Below are positions 18,493 through 27,099 of a DNA stretch of 49,433 bases, one piece after another. The translations under genes and the position numbers were made by a program. A model generated the notes under the pieces. That model was not told the origin of the DNA. It saw only the letters and a program-made list of their open reading frames with translations, and did not search any database. The DNA is from Bacteroidaceae bacterium. GTDB taxonomy: Bacteria; Bacteroidota; Bacteroidia; Bacteroidales; Bacteroidaceae. Within the stretch, counting starts at the first letter, position 1. Every line of letters begins with the position of its first letter. Where the stretch lies: contig JAFXMB010000074.1 of assembly GCA_017530735.1 (NCBI GenBank), forward strand, positions 1 to 49,433, written 5' to 3'.

Positions 18493-18509
18493 TATTTATA
18501 ATTGATCCA

Positions 18510-18545
18510 GACGGAATACGCATAGGGCGTATTCCGTCTTTTTTT
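18510..18545 (+). terminator. Intrinsic terminator between susD and GH43
   Basis: A perfect 12-bp stem (18510-18521 with 18527-18538) encloses a 5-nt loop and is followed by seven T residues (18539-18545). It sits 18 nt after the susD stop and 15 nt before the GH43 start, so it should attenuate transcription into the two enzyme genes. No separate promoter is obvious in the remaining space. Confidence 0.92.
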
Positions 18546-18559
18546 CTAAATTCGCAGAT

Positions 18560-20233
18560 ATGAGAATAAGAAACGCATTATTGCCAATCGTTGCAGCGGT
18601 CACATTGTGGGCCTGCTCGGATCCAAGTGAAGGCACCGGAATACATACATCGGGCGGTAAGACGGGTCAGGATACAGAGTACAAGGCTCCCGATTATGCC
18701 GATGACTATTCGGCCATAGCATCATGGGACTATCATGTACAATGGAACCTGGCCAATATTCACGATCCGTCTGTGGCATATTACGACGGCTATTACTATA
18801 TGTACGGAACCGATGCGTCGTACGGCAATGAGCATCTCAAGGCTACGCGCGGCCGTCATTTCCAGGGCCGCCGTTCCAAGGATCTGGTCAACTGGTATTA
18901 CGTGGCCGGACCGTTTAACGACGCTCCGTCATGGGTGGCCGATTCGCTCAATTCCATCCGTCTGCGTATGGGACTCACTCCAATCAACGGTTCCGATATA
19001 CAATATGGTTACTGGGCTCCTGTGGTACGCCGCGTAAATGTGGGCGGTAAGGATGTGCTCAGGATGTACTATTGTATAGTGATTGACAACTATATCAAGA
19101 GCGGAAAGGCTACATCAACCGCTTTTGACGGCAGCTGGAGCGAGCGTGCCTTTATAGGTATGTGTGAGAGCACCGATCCTTACGGTGCAGTATGGGAGGA
19201 CAAGGGATTCGTGACCTGCTCTTCATCGGACAAGGGACGTGACGGCTGGACACGTGCCGATGCCGGCGATTGGAATGCCTATTTCTATTACAATGCCATC
19301 GACCCCACATATATCGTAACCCCTCAGGGTAAGCATTATCTTATACATGGCTCGTGGCATAGCGGGTTCGCCCTGCTGGAGATTGACGCTGAGAGCGGCA
19401 AGCCCAAGGCTGCCTTGGGTGATCCCTGGGCCGACAGCGCCGAAGAACTTACCGCCCGTTACGGACAGCGCATAGGTACCCGTACCGCTGGTTCACGCTG
19501 GCAGGGCAGTGAGGCGCCGGAGATTATCTACAAGGACGGTTACTATTACCTGTTCATGGCGTATGACGGACTGGATGTTCCGTATAATACCCGTGTGGTA
19601 CGCAGTGAGAACATAGAGGGGCCGTATTATGATATCACCGGACGAAATTTCACCAACGGACGCGGTGACTGCTATCCCATAGTGACTCATCCCTACCGTT
19701 TTGAACAGGGATACGGATGGGTAGGCATATCGCATTGCGGTATCTTCCAAAAGGAGGGGACCGATGAATGGTTCTACTGCTCTCAGGGCCGTCTGCCGGC
19801 AAATGTGGGCGGAAACCGTTTCAGCAACGCCATAATGATGGGCCATGTGCGCCGTATAGTATGGTGTCCCGCATCGGCCTCCGAGCCCGATAACCTTTGG
19901 CCTATAGCACTGCCTGAACGCTATGCGGCCGTTCCTGACAGCAAGATCACATCAAATGACCTGATAGGCACATGGGAGCATATCGGCCTGGTTTATGATT
20001 ATGCGCACCAGAATCTGTCACAGGATATTGTCCTTAAGGCCGACGGCACCGTAACCGGAGCCATAACCGGAAAGTGGAGTTATGATGAGACAACCAAACG
20101 TCTTACTCTGGGTAATGTGGTGGTATGCGTGGAGCGTGAGTTGGACTGGGAGGCCAATCCTCGCCGTGAAACCATAGTTTATGCTGGTGTTGACAAGAAT
20201 AATAAGGTTACCTACTGGGGAAAGAAAATTTGA
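18560..20233 (+). CDS. GH43 endo-arabinanase-like surface lipoprotein
   Basis: 557 residues with a lipobox (TLWAC, Cys19), so probably exposed on the outer membrane. The GH43 propeller spans about 65-460, with base Asp69 (NIHDPS), pKa modulator Asp248 (NAIDPT) and acid Glu318 (GSEAPE). An additional C-terminal beta-rich domain (about 465-557, beginning NDLIGTWEH) resembles the C-terminal domain of extracellular endo-alpha-1,5-arabinanases. It is the likely first cutter of arabinan at the surface. Its transcription depends on read-through of the terminator just upstream, unless a promoter is hidden in that hairpin region. Confidence 0.9.
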   Translation: MRIRNALLPIVAAVTLWACSDPSEGTGIHTSGGKTGQDTEYKAPDYADDYSAIASWDYHVQWNLANIHDPSVAYYDGYYYMYGTDASYGNEHLKATRGRHFQGRRSKDLVNWYYVAGPFNDAPSWVADSLNSIRLRMGLTPINGSDIQYGYWAPVVRRVNVGGKDVLRMYYCIVIDNYIKSGKATSTAFDGSWSERAFIGMCESTDPYGAVWEDKGFVTCSSSDKGRDGWTRADAGDWNAYFYYNAIDPTYIVTPQGKHYLIHGSWHSGFALLEIDAESGKPKAALGDPWADSAEELTARYGQRIGTRTAGSRWQGSEAPEIIYKDGYYYLFMAYDGLDVPYNTRVVRSENIEGPYYDITGRNFTNGRGDCYPIVTHPYRFEQGYGWVGISHCGIFQKEGTDEWFYCSQGRLPANVGGNRFSNAIMMGHVRRIVWCPASASEPDNLWPIALPERYAAVPDSKITSNDLIGTWEHIGLVYDYAHQNLSQDIVLKADGTVTGAITGKWSYDETTKRLTLGNVVVCVERELDWEANPRRETIVYAGVDKNNKVTYWGKKI

Positions 20234-20278
20234 TGTTATTTTTGTGCTCAGAAAGTAGCCTAACCAACAATATTCAAT

Positions 20279-22264
20279 ATGAAAAGAAAACTTATCCTGA
20301 TGGCGGTATGCGCATCATTCATGTTTGGCGTAACCGCTGCCAAGCCCGTCAAGGCTCCCGCCGGCGGCAAGAAAATCAGTAATGAACTTATCGGTATATT
20401 CTTTGAGGATATCAGCATGTCGGCCGATGGCGGTCTGTGTGCAGAGCTGATCCAGAACGGATCGTTTGAGTTCAGCCCAAGCGAGCGTGACGGATGGGGC
20501 CCCGGTACCGCATGGCGTTCAATCCGCCCGGGTCATTCACTGGGTTACATTGAGCCTAAACAGCAGGATCCCATTCATCCCAACAACCCCAACTACATGC
20601 GCCTGAACATTGAGCGCGTGGGTCATTACTATGACTACAACGGCTGGACCGGCGTGGGTATCCAGAACGACGGTTATGACGGCATCCTGCTTAAGGGTGG
20701 CGATAAGTATGATTTCTCGGTGTTCCTGCGCAATCCCGACGGCAAGGACAAGGAGGTGCGCGCCGTGCTTCTGGTTCAGGGTCGCGGATTCCGTGCTCAG
20801 CCTACCGTTATTGCCGATACCACATTCACTGTTTCGGGCAGTGACTGGAAGAAATACGAGTATACTCTGACTGCAGCACAGGATTGCCCCAACGCATCAC
20901 TGCAGTTGCTCTCACTTACCACCGGCGTGATGGATATCGATATGGTATCTCTCTATCCGCAGGATACTTATAAAGGTCATGGTTTGAGAAAGGATTTGGC
21001 TCAGGCACTGGTTGACCTGAATCCCAAGTTCATGAGATTCCCCGGCGGTTGCGTGGTTCACGGCGGTGGTGACGGATTCTGGGATACATACCGCTGGAAG
21101 ACAACCGTAGGCCCCAAGGAGACCCGTAAGGGTATCAAGAATACATGGGGTTACCATCAGAGCATGGAGATGGGATACTTTGAGTACTTCCAGTTCTGCG
21201 AGGATGCAGGAATGGAGCCCCTGCCCATCCTGCCTTGCGGCGTAAGCTGCCAGGGTACCAACGGCGGTTGGAACATGCGTACTCAGGCTCAGGATGCCGT
21301 TCCCATGGAGGATATGCAGGAGTGGGCCGATGAGGCTCTTGACCTGATTGAGTGGGCCAACGGTCCTGCCGACTCCAAGTGGGGTAAGGTACGTGCCGAT
21401 GCAGGTCATCCGGAGCCATTCAACCTCAAGTATCTGGGTCTTGGAAACGAGGAGAAGATTACCCCTGAGTTTGAGGAGCGTTTCAAGTTCATATATGACC
21501 AGGTTCGTGCCAAGTATCCCGATATCGTGATAGTAGGTACCGCAGGTCCCGGCTCACATCCCGGCAACGGTGATTATGAGGAGGGCTGGAAGTTTGCAAC
21601 AGAACTTGAGGTTCCCATCCTTGATGAGCACTATTATGAGCAGCGCAACTATTTCCTTACCAGCCGTCAGTATGACTCTTATCCCCGTGACCGCAAGACC
21701 AAGGTTTACCTGGGTGAGTATGCGGCCAAGGACAAGAAGCTGATTGATGCCCTGGCTGAGGGTCTCTACCTGCTGCATGTAGAGCGTAACGCCGATGTTG
21801 TGGTAATGACATCATATGCACCGCTCTTTGCCCGCAAGAATACCAATAACTGGAACCCGGACCTGATTTACTTTGACAACGAGCGTCCGTTCCTTACCTG
21901 CAGTTACTACGTACAGCAGATGTTCGGCCAGTCAAGCGGTGATTACTTCTATGGCGAGTGCGTTAAGTTTGACCGCGAGGATGACAATCTGCTGGGTCAG
22001 TCTGTAGTGCTTGACACTCAGGCCCGCAAACTCTATCTCAAGGTCTGCAACGCCGGTGAGAATGCTGCCAAGGCAACAATCGACTTGTCACGTTTTGGCG
22101 GATTCAAGAGCGTTACCAAGACCGTTATCAAGGGTCAGCCTGATGATGAGAACAACTTTGACCAGCAGCCTATTGCTCCTGTAACCGAGAGCATCAAGCT
22201 TAAGAGCAAAGCCACTCTCGATGTAGAGCCCTATTCAATCACTCTCTACACCATCAGTCTGTGA
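20279..22264 (+). CDS. GH51 alpha-L-arabinofuranosidase (PUL copy 2)
   Basis: 661 residues with a signal peptide (cleavage near VTAAKP). As in copy 1, an N-terminal carbohydrate-binding-like domain precedes the barrel. Acid/base Glu391 is in GLGNEEK and nucleophile Glu480 in YLGEYAAK. The two GH51 proteins are clearly paralogous (shared ADGGL.AEL, GLRKDLAQALADL/VDL and NGPADSKWGKVRAD segments) but diverged, so different chain positions or side-branch preferences are likely. Located 45 nt after the GH43 gene. Its TGA stop is the first three bases of a 35-nt inverted-repeat arm. Confidence 0.93.
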   Translation: MKRKLILMAVCASFMFGVTAAKPVKAPAGGKKISNELIGIFFEDISMSADGGLCAELIQNGSFEFSPSERDGWGPGTAWRSIRPGHSLGYIEPKQQDPIHPNNPNYMRLNIERVGHYYDYNGWTGVGIQNDGYDGILLKGGDKYDFSVFLRNPDGKDKEVRAVLLVQGRGFRAQPTVIADTTFTVSGSDWKKYEYTLTAAQDCPNASLQLLSLTTGVMDIDMVSLYPQDTYKGHGLRKDLAQALVDLNPKFMRFPGGCVVHGGGDGFWDTYRWKTTVGPKETRKGIKNTWGYHQSMEMGYFEYFQFCEDAGMEPLPILPCGVSCQGTNGGWNMRTQAQDAVPMEDMQEWADEALDLIEWANGPADSKWGKVRADAGHPEPFNLKYLGLGNEEKITPEFEERFKFIYDQVRAKYPDIVIVGTAGPGSHPGNGDYEEGWKFATELEVPILDEHYYEQRNYFLTSRQYDSYPRDRKTKVYLGEYAAKDKKLIDALAEGLYLLHVERNADVVVMTSYAPLFARKNTNNWNPDLIYFDNERPFLTCSYYVQQMFGQSSGDYFYGECVKFDREDDNLLGQSVVLDTQARKLYLKVCNAGENAAKATIDLSRFGGFKSVTKTVIKGQPDDENNFDQQPIAPVTESIKLKSKATLDVEPYSITLYTISL

Positions 22265-22378
22265 CACAATAGGGACGGTTCCTTCCGTGTCATTTTCTCA
22301 AAAAAGAAGGCCGGACAACTAATGTTGCCCGACCTTTCTATTTAAAATGACACGGAAGGAACCGTCCCTAATGTGTCA
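22262..22378. repeat. Palindromic repeat element A, 35-nt arms (GGGACGGTTCC family)
   Basis: Arms at 22262-22296 and 22344-22378 are inverted copies matching at 34 of 35 positions. The left arm begins with the TGA of the GH51 gene, and the right arm begins (minus strand) with the TGA of the convergent small gene. The core GGGACGGTTCC is shared with the element at 28333-28410. The space between the arms holds a terminator-like hairpin. A REP-like or small non-autonomous mobile origin is inference. Confidence 0.85.
22305..22343 (+). terminator. Hairpin inside repeat element A
   Basis: An imperfect stem (about 22305-22319 with 22324-22337, two A-C mismatches, loop TAAT) is followed by a T-rich TTTCTATTT tail. 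It probably terminates the GH51 transcript. Confidence 0.55.
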
Positions 22379-22711
22379 CTTTGCTATACGGTTGTTGATA
22401 TACTCCATTGATACGCTGTTCATGGCAACCTCGTTCTGCTCTGATACCAGGATCTGACTGAACATATCGGTGTAAACCTCCTTGATGTCCTCAATCTTGG
22501 CTGTCTTCTTGTCGTCGCTGTTCTCAGTGCGGCATACGGTCTCGATCTCGGTAAGCATCTTCTGATACATGGGGATGAACTGGAGGGCGTCGGCCTGGTT
22601 GAGTTCTGCAACTACATCGGCTACGGTAGCCTCTTTCTCGTTAACACTCTGAGCGTTTACATTCATTCCGAAAAGCAGTGCTGCAACGGCAGCGAAGAAA
22701 ATCTTTTTCAT
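22376..22711 (-). CDS. Small secreted protein of unknown function
   Basis: 111 residues: a signal peptide (1 to about 20, ending MNVNAQS) and a mostly helical, charged mature part of about 90 residues without cysteines. I do not recognise a family. The start is supported by the signal peptide. Its stop codon lies in the right arm of the long inverted repeat shared with the GH51 3' end. A 319-nt leader/intergenic region lies upstream. It may be periplasmic; no functional clue comes from its neighbours. Confidence 0.7.
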   Translation of the reverse strand: MKKIFFAAVAALLFGMNVNAQSVNEKEATVADVVAELNQADALQFIPMYQKMLTEIETVCRTENSDDKKTAKIEDIKEVYTDMFSQILVSEQNEVAMNSVSMEYINNRIAK

Positions 22712-23030
22712 AATTCTTATTTTTTTTGTTTTTGTTATTCTGTTTTGTTTGTGGTCACCGTTCTTGTCGGTTTCCGTAGTTAAGAGTCAAAAAGTGGCGG
22801 GAAGTTAAGCGGGAAGTTAAATATTTATCCTTCGTTAACATAATGCTTAACAAACAGGTATTTTTGAAAACATAGTTAACATAAAGAAAATCAGCGACAA
22901 ACGAAATTTGTCGCTGACCTCATCTAAATATTAACTTGTTGTTTTATGAATTATACTCTTGTGATCGCCGGCCCAATTTTTCCGGCGTTCACATATAATA
23001 GTCCATAAAAGGGTTAAGGTTAAATGTAAA
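22712..23030. other. Intergenic region, 319 nt
   Basis: No convincing gene. It holds a 12-bp direct repeat in tandem (CGGGAAGTTAAG at 22798-22809 and CGGGAAGTTAAA at 22810-22821), which could be an operator for the small secreted gene. It also holds the terminator at 22891-22917 and a further 6-bp hairpin (22966-22971 with 22982-22987). A TATTTTTG at about 22860 faces away from both flanking genes and is probably fortuitous. Confidence 0.6.
22891..22917 (-). terminator. Terminator downstream of the GHL10 gene
   Basis: A perfect 11-bp stem (22891-22901 with 22907-22917) with a 5-nt loop. On the minus strand it is followed by TTTTCTTTAT, so it should end the aminotransferase-GHL10 transcript. 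Confidence 0.75.
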
Positions 23031-24521
23031 TCAAAGATTTACCTTGCACTTGGCGGGGGCTGATTCGCGCTGCAGGCGGTTGAGTGCCGTTACCACATAT
23101 ATATAATGCGTGGTACCGTCGCGGTAGGGGAGGTTCACGAATGAGCGGCGGGTTATGGCAACGATGTTCTGCGGATTGTCCAGATCTATCTCCTGTCCGC
23201 TTTCAAATCGGTAAACTACGTATTGTACAGCCTTGTCCAGCTCCTTGCGGGCCTTGGGTGCGGTCCAGAACAGGACGGGGCCGTCACTTGTCTCAACCGG
23301 CATGAGTTTGCGTACCTTGCCCGGAGTGTTCTTGGGCATGTAATCGGCTACAGGCTGCAGGGCCGGAGTGTTGTGATACTCTTTGGTCAGGACGGTGCGG
23401 TAATCATCGGGGTTGTCAACCACTGACTTTGCAGGCCAATAGCAGTTTCCCTGCAGTCCCGGCAGTATGCGTTCCAGGTTGAGTTTGTGGCGCTGCTGGT
23501 TGCTTTCGGGATGATTGGGGTCTCTGTCGGTCAGAGTGCGCTCCACATCCTGTCCAAGATACATCAGGCATCCGCCGGCGTTATCGGACCACCATTTGGC
23601 CAGTATTGCGTAATCGGCAGCCTTGTAACCGGTATTCCAGTAGGTTTGGGGTATGCAGTAGTCCATCCAGCCTTTCTCTATCCAGTAGAGTACATCGGCA
23701 TAAAGACCGCTGTAGTTTTCAAGACCTGTGGTCTCACTGCCCTCGGGGTATTGGGCTGATTTGTTGCGGTAGATACCAAAAGGTGATATTCCGAATTTCA
23801 CCCAGGGCTTAAGCTGCTTTACGGTATTGTAGAGTTGCTCTACAAACAGGTTTACGTTGTCACGGCGCCAGTCATCCTTGTTCTTGAATCCGCGTGGGTC
23901 CTTGCGGAACGATGCATCGTCATTGAACTTGAGGTTGCCGTCGGGGTAGGGGTAGAAATAGTCGTCAATGTGGAATCCGTCTATGTCGTAACGGGTCACT
24001 ATATCGGCTGCTACCTGACAGATGTAGTCGCGGTTCTCCTGCAGGGCGGGGTTGAACAGCGCCAGGTCTCCGTACTTTATGATGCGCTCCGGATGGAGTT
24101 TCATCTGGTGGGTGGGGGCGAACTCGGTGGTGGGCTTGGTCTTTACCCGGAAGGGATTGATCCATGCGTGCAGTTCCATGCATCGGGCGTGACACTCATC
24201 TATCATGAACTGCAGCGGGTCCCAATCCTCATCGGGAGCCTCGCCCTGGAATCCGGTCAGATAAGCGCTCCAGGGCTCCAGGTCTGATTTGTACAGGGCA
24301 TCGGCCTCAACTCGTACCTGGAACAGTATGGCGTTGATTCCGCATGATGCAAGTGAGTCAAGCTGGCGGCTGAGTTCGGCCTTGAGTTCGGCTGTGGGAA
24401 TGCCTTCAAACTGATGGTTTACAGCCTGAATCCACGCTCCGCGGAACTCACGCTTGGGTGCCGCAGCGAATGTGAACGCTACGGTAACGAGGGCGAGCAG
24501 CAGGGTGGCTAGGCGCTTCAT
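23031..24521 (-). CDS. GHL10 (DUF187-type) glycoside hydrolase-like protein
   Basis: 496 residues with a signal peptide (1 to about 20). The N-terminal motif REFRGAWIQAVNH and the later GFHIDDYFYPYP, GISPFGIYRNK and DYCIPQTYW segments are typical of the family 10-like glycosidases (Pfam GHL10/DUF187), secreted TIM-barrel proteins. A C-terminal fibronectin-like segment (about 410-496) follows. Substrate is unknown; some members have been linked to cell-wall glycans. Its ATG overlaps the aminotransferase stop by one base (TAATG), implying coupled translation from the same mRNA. Confidence 0.88.
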   Translation of the reverse strand: MKRLATLLLALVTVAFTFAAAPKREFRGAWIQAVNHQFEGIPTAELKAELSRQLDSLASCGINAILFQVRVEADALYKSDLEPWSAYLTGFQGEAPDEDWDPLQFMIDECHARCMELHAWINPFRVKTKPTTEFAPTHQMKLHPERIIKYGDLALFNPALQENRDYICQVAADIVTRYDIDGFHIDDYFYPYPDGNLKFNDDASFRKDPRGFKNKDDWRRDNVNLFVEQLYNTVKQLKPWVKFGISPFGIYRNKSAQYPEGSETTGLENYSGLYADVLYWIEKGWMDYCIPQTYWNTGYKAADYAILAKWWSDNAGGCLMYLGQDVERTLTDRDPNHPESNQQRHKLNLERILPGLQGNCYWPAKSVVDNPDDYRTVLTKEYHNTPALQPVADYMPKNTPGKVRKLMPVETSDGPVLFWTAPKARKELDKAVQYVVYRFESGQEIDLDNPQNIVAITRRSFVNLPYRDGTTHYIYVVTALNRLQRESAPAKCKVNL

Positions 24522-25720
24522 TATTTCTTGGGCAGACTGTTGTACTCTTCAAGGGCCTCAGCCAGCAACTTAAGGGCCTCTTTAAGATCCTCTACGTTAA
24601 GCACGTAAGCCAGACGGACCTGGTCGTGTCCGTACTGAGGATCTGAGTAGAAACCTGTTCCGGGGGCCATCATGATGGTCTTGCCGTCGCGGCGGAAATC
24701 GGTCAGGCACCATTTGCAGAACTTCTCGCAGTCGTCAATGGGCAGCTTTGCAGTGGTGTAGAATGCGCCCATGGGGATGGGTGAGTACACTCCGGGTATC
24801 TTGTTGAGTCCGTCTATAAGGAACTTACGGCGGGTGATGAACTCCTCATAGGTGTTGTTCATATACTCACGCGGGGCCGATATGGATGCCTCGGCAATTA
24901 CCTGGCCTATCAGAGGCGGGCACAGGCGAGCCTGGCAGAACTTCATCACGGCGTTGCGAACCTCCTGGTTCTTGGTGGCGATGGCGCCAATGCGGATACC
25001 GCACTCAGAGTAACGCTTTGAAACGGAGTCTATCAGGATTACGTGGTCCTCAATACCCTCCAAGTGGCAGGCTGAGATGTAAGGTGAGCCTGTGTAGATG
25101 AACTCGCGGTAAACCTCATCGGAGAACAGGTACAGGTCATATTTCTTGACCAGATCACGCAGCTGGAGCATCTCCTTGCGGGTGTACAGGTAACCGGTGG
25201 GGTTGTTGGGGTTGCATATCAGGATACCCTTGGTGCGCTCGGTGATGAGTTCCTCAAACTTTTCGACCGGGGGCAGGGCGAATCCGTCCTCTATTGTTGA
25301 CACGATGGGTTTGATCACGGCGCCGGCTGATACTGCGAATGCCATGTAGTTGGCGTAGGCAGGCTCCGGAACAATGATCTCATCACCAGGGTTAAGGCAG
25401 GTCATAAACGCAAACAGAACCGCCTCAGATCCTCCGTTGGTAACGATGATGTCATCGGGTTCAAACTTGATCTGATACTGCTCGTAATAGTCGCACAGCT
25501 TCTTGCGGAGGCTCAGGAATCCCTGTGAGGGGGTGTACTCCAGCACCTGACGGTCAATCTTCTTGAGCGCGTCAAGACCAATCTGCGGTGAGGGCAGGTC
25601 GGGCTGACCGATGTTAAGATGATAGACTTTGACGCCTTCGGCCTCAATTTTCTGTGCTATGCCTGACAGTTTGCGGATAGGCGAACTGGGCATGATTTCA
25701 GCGCGGTTGGAGATTTTCAT
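24521..25720 (-). CDS. Pyridoxal-phosphate aminotransferase, class I
   Basis: 399-residue fold-type I aminotransferase of the aspartate/aromatic group. Visible residues: NPNNPTG (170-176), Asp201 in SDEVYRE and PLP-binding Lys235 in SVSKRYSECGIRIG. The start at MKISNRAEIMPSSPIRKL was chosen because it matches the normal N-terminus and lies downstream of a TAnnTTTG box; longer in-frame starts would lie upstream of or within that promoter. Cytoplasmic. Donor/acceptor specificity is not readable. Translationally coupled to the secreted GHL10 gene. Confidence 0.93.
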   Translation of the reverse strand: MKISNRAEIMPSSPIRKLSGIAQKIEAEGVKVYHLNIGQPDLPSPQIGLDALKKIDRQVLEYTPSQGFLSLRKKLCDYYEQYQIKFEPDDIIVTNGGSEAVLFAFMTCLNPGDEIIVPEPAYANYMAFAVSAGAVIKPIVSTIEDGFALPPVEKFEELITERTKGILICNPNNPTGYLYTRKEMLQLRDLVKKYDLYLFSDEVYREFIYTGSPYISACHLEGIEDHVILIDSVSKRYSECGIRIGAIATKNQEVRNAVMKFCQARLCPPLIGQVIAEASISAPREYMNNTYEEFITRRKFLIDGLNKIPGVYSPIPMGAFYTTAKLPIDDCEKFCKWCLTDFRRDGKTIMMAPGTGFYSDPQYGHDQVRLAYVLNVEDLKEALKLLAEALEEYNSLPKK

Positions 25721-25754
25721 TTCACTAAAAAAGTTCTGTTTGCTATTTAAGACG

Positions 25755-25762
25755 CAAAAATA
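25755..25762 (-). promoter_or_regulatory. -7 box for the aminotransferase-GHL10 operon
   Basis: TATTTTTG on the minus strand, 34 nt before the chosen start codon. The -33 box is weak. Confidence 0.5.
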
Positions 25763-25764
25763 CA

Positions 25765-25793
25765 ACAAACCGCGGGCTTAACACCCACGGTTT
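25765..25793 (-). terminator. Terminator of the Cys-rich GH43 gene
   Basis: Stem AAACCG/CGGTTT (25767-25772 with 25788-25793), one mismatch, then GGG/CCC; 7-nt loop. On the minus strand it is followed by GTTGTATTTTT. It separates the GH43 transcript from the aminotransferase promoter. Confidence 0.55.
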
Positions 25794-25820
25794 GCGTAAT
25801 ATTTTATTATAAGAGGTGGA

Positions 25821-27059
25821 TTAATGTATCCTCTTGCCCAGTTTCAGGTTGTCGCCCGATGCATCAACAGTCCAGATCTCAGGCTTGCGGCCTGTACCGC
25901 CATCGTGGTGAACCGAGTAGAGCAGCTGGCCCTCAAATGACTTGAAGATCATACCGTGACCTGAGTTGTCACCCTTGAATGAGGTCTCTTCCTGAATCCA
26001 CGGACCCTTGATGCTGCCGCTGGTGGACCATGCAATACCGTTTGCATATCGGTTCTCACCCCAGCTTGACCAGAGCATACCCAGACGACCGGTCTCGGTG
26101 CGGAACATCTGCGGGCCATCGGTTACCCAACCCGGCATCTTCATGCCGAATGTGGCCTCGCCGATAGAGTTCATCTCCTTTGACCATGCAGCCTCCGATG
26201 CGCGGAAGATGGTGGTAGGCTCGGCCAGACGGTGGGTCAGATCCTTTGACAGAGGCATGTAAGCCATTGTACCGTCAATCAGCTGAGTCCACTCGTGTAC
26301 GAATACCATGTAAACTGTATCGTTCTCCTCATAAAGAGTTCCGTCGATGATATCCCATGTTGTGGGGCCAAGGCAGAAGAGTGAGTCCTTTACAAGAGGC
26401 AGGTAGGGACCGTCAACCTTGTCCGATACCAGCAGCTGAGTCTGGTTCAGAGGTACGTTGTAGCGGCGCGGAACCTGCTCGATGCATACGCTGTGGTTGT
26501 TCCATGTGCCTGCATAGTAGAACTTGTCACCGAACTTGTGGATCTCGGCTGCAGCTACAAAGTTGCCCTGCATCCATGTGCCTGACAGGTCGATTACGTT
26601 GTAGGGGCCGGTCCACATCTCAAGGTCTGTGCTCTTGTAGAGAGAACCTCCGGTACCGGTCAGCCAGTATGTCTTGGTCTCGGGATCGGGATAGATGAAC
26701 GGATCACTCATGGAGAGTTCCTTAAGAGATACGGTGCGAACCTGCGGTGCGGGACGCTGGCCGGCGGGGCGCTGCATGTTCATAGGAGGACGCGGAGCCT
26801 GAGCCTGTCCCTGTCCCTGCGGGCGCGGACGGATCATACCGCCAAAATTACGCTGTCCGGGATTGGCAGGAGGAGCCTGCTCGCCGCGCGGAACGCTTAT
26901 TATTACATTGTCTCTGTTGCAGCTGGCCTGGCAGTTATCGCAGCAGGTGCAGCCGTCTTTACACTGGCACTCTTCTGAGCAGCAGTCGTTCTTGCTTTTG
27001 CACGAAACGGTCAGCAGAGCGCAGACCGCTAAAGTCATAAAAAGACGGATTGTTTTCAT
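25821..27059 (-). CDS. GH43-like lipoprotein with Cys-rich N-terminus
   Basis: 412 residues. The lipobox is LLTVSC (Cys20). The next 27 residues carry nine cysteines (26, 27, 31, 33, 37, 39, 40, 43, 47), then a Pro/Gln/Arg-rich linker (about 58-107), then a GH43-type propeller (about 115-412). Presumed catalytic positions: base Asp119 (MSDPF), pKa modulator Asp239 (IIDGTLY); the acid position reads Asp314 (VTDGPQ) where many GH43 proteins have Glu. Probably outer-membrane anchored. The start MKTIRL gives a normal lipoprotein signal and lies 41 nt after the -7 box. It is divergent from the esterase gene with overlapping promoters. Substrate unknown. Confidence 0.85.
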   Translation of the reverse strand: MKTIRLFMTLAVCALLTVSCKSKNDCCSEECQCKDGCTCCDNCQASCNRDNVIISVPRGEQAPPANPGQRNFGGMIRPRPQGQGQAQAPRPPMNMQRPAGQRPAPQVRTVSLKELSMSDPFIYPDPETKTYWLTGTGGSLYKSTDLEMWTGPYNVIDLSGTWMQGNFVAAAEIHKFGDKFYYAGTWNNHSVCIEQVPRRYNVPLNQTQLLVSDKVDGPYLPLVKDSLFCLGPTTWDIIDGTLYEENDTVYMVFVHEWTQLIDGTMAYMPLSKDLTHRLAEPTTIFRASEAAWSKEMNSIGEATFGMKMPGWVTDGPQMFRTETGRLGMLWSSWGENRYANGIAWSTSGSIKGPWIQEETSFKGDNSGHGMIFKSFEGQLLYSVHHDGGTGRKPEIWTVDASGDNLKLGKRIH

Positions 27060-27099
27060 ATTACATTTATTGGTTTGAAGTATAATCGCTAACGGAAAG

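Noticed and set aside
22860..22867. TATTTTTG on the plus strand as a promoter
   Set aside because: No plus-strand gene or terminator-defined transcript follows; the next genes are on the minus strand.
23778..23785. AAAAGGTG, a match to the inverse of the PUL half-site
   Set aside because: It lies inside the GHL10 coding region, has no partner 21 bp away and no -7 box at 16 bp, so it is probably chance.
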